A DNA stretch of 17,705 nt, taken from Treponema sp. UBA1233. Lineage in GTDB: Bacteria > Spirochaetota > Spirochaetia > Treponematales > Treponemataceae. Each line of letters opens with the position of its first letter. Within the stretch, counting starts at the first letter, position 1. Under the pieces are notes generated by a model. It was not told the DNA's origin, searched no databases, and was given only the letters and a program-made list of their open reading frames with translations. Location: NCBI GenBank assembly GCA_002309305.1, contig DBWR01000002.1, positions 2,378 to 20,082 of the forward strand, read 5' to 3'. Position numbers and translations under genes: made by a program. This document shows positions 6,694 to 13,958 of the stretch, in pieces.

Positions 6694-8523
6694 TCATTGT
6701 ACCTTTGATTCGTAGTTGAACAGAGTGTATGTTTTGCCAGATTTTGTAATCTGGATTTTTACAGTTCCATTTGCTGAACCTGCATATGCACAATCTTTTC
6801 CACTAGTCATCTTTTGATTTCCCTTAGGAGTTACCAGTTGAATTGTAACATTCTGTGGGAATTCAAAGTTGAATATATAGTTCTCCGAACCAAGGGTTTT
6901 TGTCATCGGCAGCTTGTTAATCTTTATTCCCATGTCTGCAACATCTTTTATCTGACTTGTTGTTTCAGGGAATCCTGCATCCTTGTGTGCCTGTAAGAAT
7001 GTTACAACATCCTGACCGCTTATACCCAAATCTCCAAGCCTGAGCGAAAGATACGGCATCTTTTCAAAGAGTTTTTTATCAACAGCCTTATTCAGACCCT
7101 GTGCCTTACCGCTCTTTGTAAAGTGAGAGAATACGAACAATCCAGGATCAACATCAAAGTATTCGGTAACATAATCTGTACCGTTTGCAACTGTCATTGC
7201 AATATCAATGATAATTGGAGTCTTGCCATCATAAACTACATTCCAGAAATGCTTTTCCAAGGCATCTCCAGGTTTATAGGCAACGTTCTTTTTAATCTCA
7301 CCGGAAACAGAATCTGCCTTAATACCGGCATCTTTTGCCATCTGCTTGAACAGGAGTGAATATCCTTCGCTTGTTGCATATCCTGTTGCCCATACGCCCT
7401 TTACATTGCTTGATTCTTTTTTGTTGTCCTTATCAAATTTAACGTTATTGCAAATCCATGTAAACAGGGCACGAGCCTTTTGCTTTGTTGTCTGTGACGA
7501 AGCTGTAATTTTCTTGGCCGCATCAGAAATCTTGTCTGTGGACCTGAATGACAATGCCTTTACTTCCTTGTCGAGTGCACTATAATTTACCTTTGCCGCT
7601 GGACGATTAGTTGCCGTAAAGATCAATGATGACTGTGGTTTTTCCTGAGCAACTGTTTCCTTTTCAACTTTTGGTGGTTCTGGCTTTGGCTCTTCTTTTG
7701 CTTCTGCCTTTTCATTCTTCTTTGCCTGCTTTGGAGGCTCTTCCTCTATTGCCTTTCCAAATGTGTGCAGAACAAGAACATGTCCGCCAGAAAGATAATT
7801 TTTGCTTGCAAGATTTACGGTTGTTGTAGTTATGGCATAAACTTTTGTCGGATCAGTTGAACATTGGGATGATGTCCACAATGCCGTTTCATAAAGACTT
7901 ACCTCTTTGTTCATTGAAGCTATAGCCGCATGAATGTCATTCATGTTATTGTAGATTACTGTAAATTCGGTTACAGTTGGAACATACCAGCCTGTTGCCA
8001 GTTCTCCTTTAAAATTATTCTTCTTACCATAATTGTTTGCATAATTAAAAACCGGATAATTTACAGCAGGTTTCGTTGTTGCATTAGGATCCGCCTTACA
8101 GATTTCTTCCCAGTTGTCACTTCCGTCTATGTCACCGGAATTAGGATCAAATGCATTTTTAGCAGAAACTTTTACTTGTGTGGTATTAGCTATTGAATCA
8201 AATGATGTTGTAGCACCAAAAGAATCTTTGGCTGCCCATGTCTGGTAATAGTCTGAACGTTCAACTCCAAGACCGTAAACCAATCCTTTTTTCCCAACAA
8301 CACCATCACCGACAAAAGCAATGACGGCCACGACATTCGACCTCTGCTCGTCAGTAAGCATCATTCCCCTCTGCATTGGGAGGGCTGTTCCATCCTTAAA
8401 AACAATATCGCCCACTGCATCCGGAGCTTTTTTTGGTTTAGGTTGTTCCGTTTTTTGAGCAAACGCTGATGCTGCAACTGCCAAAGCCACTATCATTGCA
8501 ACAGTTTTCTTAAAAATAAGCAT
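6694..8523 (-). CDS. Exported DUF1566-like/transglutaminase-like fusion protein with Cys-to-Ser active site, 609 aa
   Basis: Signal peptide at 1-22 (AFA before Gln23). Residues about 38-256 resemble a DUF1566/C-type-lectin-like module: ATGWYVPTVTEF at 176-187, ALWTSS at 214-219, and GGHVLVLHTFG near 246-256. A charged Lys/Glu/Pro hinge follows at about 258-297. The transglutaminase-like core is at about 320-470. It aligns well with the next gene (KARALFTW, YKPGDALEKHFWNVV, FDVDP), but the catalytic Cys position is Ser389 in EGYSLL (codon TCA, complement of 7357-7359). His425 and Asp440 are kept. It is probably a non-catalytic binding or scaffold protein. The beta-rich tail (about 530-609) also matches its neighbour. 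A TTG at 8551-8553 could open the frame, but the ATG at 8521-8523 is preferred because GGGGG lies 9 bases before it and it leaves a clean signal peptide. It lies 143 bases after the giant lipoprotein gene, beyond a hairpin. Confidence 0.82.
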   Translation of the reverse strand: MLIFKKTVAMIVALAVAASAFAQKTEQPKPKKAPDAVGDIVFKDGTALPMQRGMMLTDEQRSNVVAVIAFVGDGVVGKKGLVYGLGVERSDYYQTWAAKDSFGATTSFDSIANTTQVKVSAKNAFDPNSGDIDGSDNWEEICKADPNATTKPAVNYPVFNYANNYGKKNNFKGELATGWYVPTVTEFTVIYNNMNDIHAAIASMNKEVSLYETALWTSSQCSTDPTKVYAITTTTVNLASKNYLSGGHVLVLHTFGKAIEEEPPKQAKKNEKAEAKEEPKPEPPKVEKETVAQEKPQSSLIFTATNRPAAKVNYSALDKEVKALSFRSTDKISDAAKKITASSQTTKQKARALFTWICNNVKFDKDNKKESSNVKGVWATGYATSEGYSLLFKQMAKDAGIKADSVSGEIKKNVAYKPGDALEKHFWNVVYDGKTPIIIDIAMTVANGTDYVTEYFDVDPGLFVFSHFTKSGKAQGLNKAVDKKLFEKMPYLSLRLGDLGISGQDVVTFLQAHKDAGFPETTSQIKDVADMGIKINKLPMTKTLGSENYIFNFEFPQNVTIQLVTPKGNQKMTSGKDCAYAGSANGTVKIQITKSGKTYTLFNYESKVQ

Positions 8524-8581
8524 GGTAAAATACCCCCACAAGTAAATTATCAACTAAAGATGAATCATTTTTTATTATCCA

Positions 8582-8623
8582 GCCGACAGATTGACAAAAA
8601 TCCCTTTTTATCAATCTGTCGGC
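8582..8623 (-). promoter_or_regulatory. Strong intercistronic hairpin
   Basis: Perfect 13-bp arms, GCCGACAGATTGA at 8582-8594 and its complement at 8611-8623. After one C-A mismatch the stem continues as 5 A-T pairs (8596-8600 with 8605-8609) around a 4-base loop. No U-run follows the stem on the minus strand, so it is not a textbook intrinsic terminator. It may protect the 3' end of the lipoprotein message, attenuate read-through or set differential expression. A second, weaker stem (8621-8629 with 8635-8643) shares the three bases 8621-8623, so the two structures compete slightly. Confidence 0.6.
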
Positions 8624-8666
8624 CCCCTTTATTCAAGGGAGCCGGATTGTTTTAGACGGAAGTCAA

Positions 8667-11600
8667 TTATCTCTTGACTTTATCCTTTAAGGCATCAGCT
8701 TTTAATACTCCGTCTGCTTCGATTCTTTCCTGAACTCTCTGCATGTCCTTAGATGCAGTATCATTCTTCAAAGTATAGACGTTTCCTGAAGTATCCTTCA
8801 ACTGGAGGGCACCATTTACACTTGTACCCTTCTGGAGCATTGAATTCAAATCCAGCATTGTAGCCGGCTTGAATGGATCAACCTGTTCAAGAAGTTCAAG
8901 TTTCTGCTGGAGTGTTCCGCCGTTAGCAACTGATACTTCAAATTCAACTGAAACATTCTTTGTAGCGGCTTTCCTCATATACTTTGCATCTGCATCACAG
9001 TACACAGTTGGCGTAGTTGAACCAGATGTTACGCTAAAGCTGAACTTACCTGCCTTTGTGACAGAAAGAACAAGTGTATACTTTGCAGTAGTTCCTGTTC
9101 TATCCAAACGGATAATCTTTGCACCACAAGTGTTTGTTACAAGAGCAAAATCACTCTGCTTGAGGACAATGCCACCTTCAGCTGTCAGTGGAACCTGTAC
9201 AACAACATTGTTGTTTTCTGATGCATAGACTACTTTATCTGCAGTCTTAATCTTTCCTGCTGCAACACTATTGATGTTGATGCTGTATGCAGGTGAAAGA
9301 ATTGTGTTTGGAGTTCCAGTAAAGTTTGGATGTACAATGAGTCTTCCACCGTTGTCCTTCAGCTGGAACTGGAATATACCAGACTTTGTAACGTTGCTAA
9401 GAACAATCTCATACTTTCCGCTGCCCAGATGAGTCAAGCTTGGTGTACCGCCTGTTCCATTTGTAAGAACCTGAACATTGGACATTTTGAGGGTTGTTGG
9501 TGTGGCAGCCGCAATACCAGCAATTGGTGCACCTGCTGTCGGAGGTGTTACAGAAGTGAGATCTTTTGGAGATGTTTTTGATACTGTTTTTGAAACAGTC
9601 GCTGCAGCAGGATCGCTAACAGTAAATGTCACCTTGGCAGTTCCGAGTGTAGTCGGATATGTCACACCAGTATCATAAGCAACCCTAAGATTAGAAGTTC
9701 CGTCTGCTACCTTTGTGTGATCGATAGAATAGGCCGGAGAAGCAGCAGATGAATGTGTTGCTCCGCCAGAGTTCTTGAAGCCTTCAGGTGTGATAGTATA
9801 ACCATTTGCATCCTTGAGCCTGTACTGGAATGTACCAGATTTTGTAACATTATCAAGAACAACAATATAGCTATTGGTTCCCAATGACTTTACAGAACTT
9901 ACTGTTCCGCCTGTTCCATTTGTAAGGACAACAACATTTGAAGCTGTAAATGCCGGTGCTGTTCCGCTTGGCTTGAGTGTAAACGGAATTGTTACCTGTC
10001 CCTTTTCGGTAGAATAGCCAGGTGCACTGCCATATACAAGCTGGTGTGCAGATTTGATATTCTGAACCTTAACATTGTATTTTACAATGTCATTTGTTGT
10101 TGGGTTTCTTGTTGGTGCAGAGATTTCATCTCCATTTACTGAGTGTACGACAGCAAGGTTCTTTCCTGCGTCATCAAGTACATAGAATGAGATTACACCA
10201 TCACTTTTGATTCCGGTAAAGACTATGTCATATACTCTCATATATGAAAGTCTTCCGTTATCTGACCTTGTTACAGACTTGACTGTTGCACCTGTTGTGT
10301 TTGTCACAATCTTGATGTGCTTTACCTGCCTGTCTGTTGACATTCCGTAAACATTGAAGTTAGTGTTTGCCTCTCCTGTCTTTGAGAAGAAGATGCTGTC
10401 ATTGTACATAACAGACTGAGCGAATACCTTGTCTATGTCTACAGTGAATGTATCGGTTGTCTGATTCGTGTTGGATGTGATTACTTTTCCAGCATTGTCA
10501 AGAACTGAATATGTAAAGTCACCGCTCTTCTTGATGTCAGAAAGAACAATATAGTATTTAACAGCTGTATTTCTTCCAAGAGAGCTTACATTGTCATGTT
10601 CCAAATTCCAAACAGCACCACAAACGTTTGAAGCAACGTTGATGTTGTTCTTTGAAAGATAATATGTAAGACCTGTTACTTCAAATGGGAACCTTACTAC
10701 CGGCTCGTATGTCGGATAGTGGCTTGAGCTCTTTTTGAAGAACTGCAATGACGGCTTTGTCCAAACTTTGTTGATGTCAATAGTATATTCCGTTATTGCC
10801 GTGCCTCCCTGGGCTTTGCTGCGTGGCATCACGTTGCCGGTATTCCTGTCTTTGTATGTAAAGAAGAATGTACCTGACTTTGTGATGTTACGGATTATAA
10901 GCTGTGCATTAGAAGCAGTTCCTGAAACTGTTACAGTTCCACCTGTAGTGTTCTTTGTAACATTGATTTCGTTCATGCTGATTGGTGAGCTATAGTTTTC
11001 CAGTGTGAATGGAATGATATACTCAGCAGCAGTAGTTGAATATGAACCTTCCTTGTAGATGATTGCAGATGGCTTTGGAACAATCTTGTTGTACTCAGCT
11101 TCCGTCAGTGTGTATGTTGGAGAAACTGTTCCAGTCTTTCCTTCCAATGTAACAATCGAAACCTGGCCTGGATTCTTTACAGTAGTTGAATCAACAACAT
11201 TGAATGAGAAGTTTCCTGCCTTTGTAAGCTCAAATGTAATCTGATACGGTGTTGTCTTCTGTGCCGTCTTCTGCTTTGTGTTAAGTGATGGAGCCTTTGA
11301 AAGAGCTGCATCTATTGAATTTTGAACACCAATTGACTTGACTGTTGCACCAGCTGTGTTTGTGGACAGCTTGATGTTGTCTTTGGTCAATGAAAGGTCT
11401 CCCAGTACAACTATATTTACCGTTGCATTTACCTTGCTGCTTACGACACTATAATTTGCCGTGTTGCTAACCAGAACACTTGGTTTTGCAACTGGTGTTG
11501 GAGTTGGTGTTACTGCCGGTGGAATGAGTTTTTTGTACTCAGCTTCCGTCAGCGTGTATGTTGGAGAAACTGTTCCTGTCTTTCCATCGATAGAAGCAAT

Positions 11601-13937
11601 TTCTATCTGTGTTGCACTCTTTGCAGTTGTTGAAGGAATTACTCCGAATGAGTAGTTTCCAGCCTTGGCAAGTTCAAATGTGATTACGTAACCTGTTGTC
11701 TTTGCGGTTGCCTTAAGGCTTGCAAGTGGCTTTGACTTTGAAAGTGTTGCGTCTACAGCTTTCTGGGCAGTTACTGACTTGACTGTGGCTCCTGCTGTGT
11801 TTGTGGACAGCTTGATGTTGTCCTTTGTCAATGCAAGGTCACCAACCACAATTACATTCAGCGCTGCGTTTACCTTGTTGCTTACTACGCTGTACTTTGG
11901 AGCACTGTCAACTACCATTGTCGGCTTTGTTGCAACCGGTGTACTTGGTGTAGGTGTCACTGCCGGTGGAATGAGCTTGTTGTACTCAGCTTCCGTCAGT
12001 GTGTAAAGCGGTGAACATGTATCCTTGTTGCCGTTGGTTGCATTGTGCTGGACTTTTCCGCCCTTTGCATCCAATACCCTGAATACAATCTGTCCGGCCT
12101 TTGAAAGCTCAAATGTAATTGTATATCCAGTTACCTTTGTTGTTTCACCCTTTGTCTTTACCGGTGTCTGAATCTTTGTCAGTGAAGTATCTACAGCTTT
12201 TGTTGGAGCTACAGACTTAACTGTTGCACCTGCTGTGTTTGCATCAAACTTGATGTTGTTTGCTGTTACAGAAAGATCACCTTCTACTGCGATGTTTACT
12301 GTTGCATTTACCTTTTTGTTTACAACACTGTACTTTGGATTGCTATCAACCAGAACAACCGGAGCCTTTACGGTTGTAGTTGGAGTACTTGGTGTAGGCG
12401 TTGTCGTCTGTGTTGATGGAATGAGTTCCTTATACTTTGCATCAGACAGAGTGTAGGTTGGAGAAAGCGTATCTGTAGTTCCATCTGCAAGGGACATTTC
12501 AACTTTTGCACCCTTTGCATCGGCAACACGGAAGATAAAGCTACCAGCCTTTGAAAGCTCAAAGTTGATGGTATAACCGGTTGTCTTTGCGGACAGATCA
12601 CGTTTCTTATATTTTGTGAATGAAGTGTCTATTGCCTTAAGAACTGTAATGTTCTTGACTGTTGCACCCGCTGTATTTGAAACAAAACTGATGTTGCCAG
12701 CTGACAGACTGATGTCACCCTGAGCAGTTACCTTTACTGCTGCGTTAATCTTGTTGTTGGATCCAAGAGTAAAGCTTGCGGTATCAGCTACCAAAAGCAT
12801 CGGTTTAGCGGTTGTAGTTGTTGTGGTTCCTGTGTTTGTACTTGTATTAGTTGAACCAGTGTTTGTAGTACCACTATTTGTTGTTCCTGTATTTGTCGTA
12901 CCAGAATCTGTCGTTCCAGCAGCGGCACGTGATGTGTTATGCATTTCATCGAGTGCAGCCAATACCTTGCGACAGTTTGCAATATGGGTTGAAGCATCCT
13001 TATAGCTCTTTGAGGCTTCAAGATACTTAATGGCATTTTCCATATCACTGCGAATCTGATATTCGTTAGCAATGATGGTATTTGCGTTATCCAAATCAGC
13101 ATCCGCCCATTTAAGAATGTAGAGCAGACCGATCTGATAATTTGCCTCGCGGATTCTGGTATTTGTATCGTTGTAGTTTGTAACGATGTTGTTTGCCTTG
13201 TTGAACCAGTTGATGGCTTCTTTCTTTTCGTCAATTGTGCTGCCTGCAAGATAATCTTCTGCAACTGCATATGCGGCCTCAGCACGTTTTGCACTTATGT
13301 TGCCATATCCTGTTGAATATAGATTGACTTTTCCATAAAGGTCAAACAATGCGATTTTCTGGGTGCGGTTTGCTCCAGGAGCGGCGGCATTTCCAAGCTC
13401 ATAGTAAAACTCTGCCATGCTTCTGTCTGCAATCTGTGCCATTCCGGAGAAGTTGTCAGAATACTTTTCTACAAAGTAAACGTCATATTCACCGATTTCG
13501 TAAGGCATGGATACAACAGCCTTTTGAATCTTTTCCAAATCCTTAAGGTTCTTTTGTGTTGTTTCCATGTCAGTAATCAAGTGACGAATTTCTGAATCAT
13601 CTGCAAGGAAGGTGCTTGAACCTACAGCCTTTTTGCGTGCTGCAAGAGCTGAAGGCAAAGAATTATATCCCTGAGATGTAACCCATTCATTAATAATGTC
13701 AGGAACATTCCTTTCTGTATACTGAAGCCTATTTTCAACTTCAGAAGGATACAGACTTACAAACATGTCGGCAGATTCCTGATCATTAGGTTTCTTCTTG
13801 AGTTGAGATGCCAGTTTTTCGATGGCACCTACATTGTCTCCCCGACTCATCAATGTAGCGGCAGAAGCACAACCTGCGATAATAAAAACTGTTAAAGCCG
13901 CTAAACCTAAAAATATAGGCTTAAAAAATTTTTTCAT
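8667..13937 (-). CDS. Giant surface lipoprotein with ten tandem Ig-like repeats, 1756 aa
   Basis: Predicted lipid-anchored, long cell-envelope protein of unknown function. The signal sequence ends in the lipobox IIAGC (Cys23). Residues 24-335 form a helical, TPR-like module that is paralogous to the N-terminus of the upstream lipoprotein. A Thr/Asn/Gly linker (342-379) follows. Ten beta-sandwich-like repeats run from 380 to 1674; repeats 1-4 are about 140-150 residues with Pro/Thr linkers, and repeats 5-10 are shorter or more diverged. All ten share an NTxGATV-like motif and a Y-x-[IV]-x-[FL]...K-[AS]-G-x-F element. An 82-residue charged tail ends the protein. The ATG at 13935-13937 is chosen over the ATG at 13947-13949 because GGAGG (complement of 13943-13947) lies 5 bases upstream. 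The gene is 21 bases after the 490-residue lipoprotein gene. An adhesin, stalk or structural role is inference; no catalytic domain is visible. Confidence 0.87.
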   Translation of the reverse strand: MKKFFKPIFLGLAALTVFIIAGCASAATLMSRGDNVGAIEKLASQLKKKPNDQESADMFVSLYPSEVENRLQYTERNVPDIINEWVTSQGYNSLPSALAARKKAVGSSTFLADDSEIRHLITDMETTQKNLKDLEKIQKAVVSMPYEIGEYDVYFVEKYSDNFSGMAQIADRSMAEFYYELGNAAAPGANRTQKIALFDLYGKVNLYSTGYGNISAKRAEAAYAVAEDYLAGSTIDEKKEAINWFNKANNIVTNYNDTNTRIREANYQIGLLYILKWADADLDNANTIIANEYQIRSDMENAIKYLEASKSYKDASTHIANCRKVLAALDEMHNTSRAAAGTTDSGTTNTGTTNSGTTNTGSTNTSTNTGTTTTTTAKPMLLVADTASFTLGSNNKINAAVKVTAQGDISLSAGNISFVSNTAGATVKNITVLKAIDTSFTKYKKRDLSAKTTGYTINFELSKAGSFIFRVADAKGAKVEMSLADGTTDTLSPTYTLSDAKYKELIPSTQTTTPTPSTPTTTVKAPVVLVDSNPKYSVVNKKVNATVNIAVEGDLSVTANNIKFDANTAGATVKSVAPTKAVDTSLTKIQTPVKTKGETTKVTGYTITFELSKAGQIVFRVLDAKGGKVQHNATNGNKDTCSPLYTLTEAEYNKLIPPAVTPTPSTPVATKPTMVVDSAPKYSVVSNKVNAALNVIVVGDLALTKDNIKLSTNTAGATVKSVTAQKAVDATLSKSKPLASLKATAKTTGYVITFELAKAGNYSFGVIPSTTAKSATQIEIASIDGKTGTVSPTYTLTEAEYKKLIPPAVTPTPTPVAKPSVLVSNTANYSVVSSKVNATVNIVVLGDLSLTKDNIKLSTNTAGATVKSIGVQNSIDAALSKAPSLNTKQKTAQKTTPYQITFELTKAGNFSFNVVDSTTVKNPGQVSIVTLEGKTGTVSPTYTLTEAEYNKIVPKPSAIIYKEGSYSTTAAEYIIPFTLENYSSPISMNEINVTKNTTGGTVTVSGTASNAQLIIRNITKSGTFFFTYKDRNTGNVMPRSKAQGGTAITEYTIDINKVWTKPSLQFFKKSSSHYPTYEPVVRFPFEVTGLTYYLSKNNINVASNVCGAVWNLEHDNVSSLGRNTAVKYYIVLSDIKKSGDFTYSVLDNAGKVITSNTNQTTDTFTVDIDKVFAQSVMYNDSIFFSKTGEANTNFNVYGMSTDRQVKHIKIVTNTTGATVKSVTRSDNGRLSYMRVYDIVFTGIKSDGVISFYVLDDAGKNLAVVHSVNGDEISAPTRNPTTNDIVKYNVKVQNIKSAHQLVYGSAPGYSTEKGQVTIPFTLKPSGTAPAFTASNVVVLTNGTGGTVSSVKSLGTNSYIVVLDNVTKSGTFQYRLKDANGYTITPEGFKNSGGATHSSAASPAYSIDHTKVADGTSNLRVAYDTGVTYPTTLGTAKVTFTVSDPAAATVSKTVSKTSPKDLTSVTPPTAGAPIAGIAAATPTTLKMSNVQVLTNGTGGTPSLTHLGSGKYEIVLSNVTKSGIFQFQLKDNGGRLIVHPNFTGTPNTILSPAYSININSVAAGKIKTADKVVYASENNNVVVQVPLTAEGGIVLKQSDFALVTNTCGAKIIRLDRTGTTAKYTLVLSVTKAGKFSFSVTSGSTTPTVYCDADAKYMRKAATKNVSVEFEVSVANGGTLQQKLELLEQVDPFKPATMLDLNSMLQKGTSVNGALQLKDTSGNVYTLKNDTASKDMQRVQERIEADGVLKADALKDKVKR
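8916..12800 (-). repeat. Array of ten Ig-like protein repeats inside the giant lipoprotein gene
   Basis: Repeat boundaries in order of translation: R1 12360-12800, R2 11922-12359, R3 11481-11921, R4 11067-11480, R5 10749-11066, R6 10410-10748, R7 10041-10409, R8 9690-10040, R9 9234-9689, R10 8916-9233. The motif at the first conserved site is NTAGATV in R1-R4, NTTGGTV in R5, NVCGAVW in R6, NTTGATV in R7, NGTGGTV in R8, NGTGGTP in R9 and NTCGAKI in R10. R2-R4 end in the nearly invariant YTLTEAEY followed by a Pro/Thr linker, and R1 ends in YTLSDAKY. R5-R10 lack these linkers. R3 and R4 are the closest pair, which points to recent duplication or gene conversion. The boundaries are my own alignment by eye and may be off by several residues. 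Confidence 0.78.
11353..11822. repeat. Near-identical direct DNA repeats in repeats R3 and R4
   Basis: A 29-base identical stretch occurs at 11353-11381 and again at 11794-11822, 441 bases (147 codons) apart and in frame. A second conserved block, beginning TGTACTCAGCTTCCGTCAG, starts at 11090, 11534 and 11981, spaced 444 and 447 bases. In-frame recombination between such copies would remove or add whole repeats without breaking the gene. Confidence 0.8.
12801..12914 (-). repeat. Thr/Asn/Gly low-complexity linker
   Basis: Encodes residues 342-379 of the giant lipoprotein, built on a five-residue GTTNT/GTTNS unit (15 bases of DNA) repeated about five times and ending in a Thr run. It joins the helical N-terminal module to the Ig-like array and is likely a flexible spacer. 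Confidence 0.75.
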
Positions 13938-13958
13938 ATGGTCCTCCATATTAATCTA

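Noticed and set aside
8582..8623. Intrinsic terminator of the lipoprotein genes
   Set aside because: The stem is strong but no U-run follows it on the minus strand, so it was kept only as a regulatory or stabilising hairpin.
8916..12800. CRISPR array or mobile-element repeats
   Set aside because: The repeated units are long, diverged, in frame and encode protein domains; there are no short identical repeats with unique spacers.
12788..13294. 168-codon minus-strand frame overlapping the giant lipoprotein gene
   Set aside because: It lies in another frame of a well-supported gene, has a repetitive Gln/Leu/Ile composition typical of a frame shadow, and has no motif.
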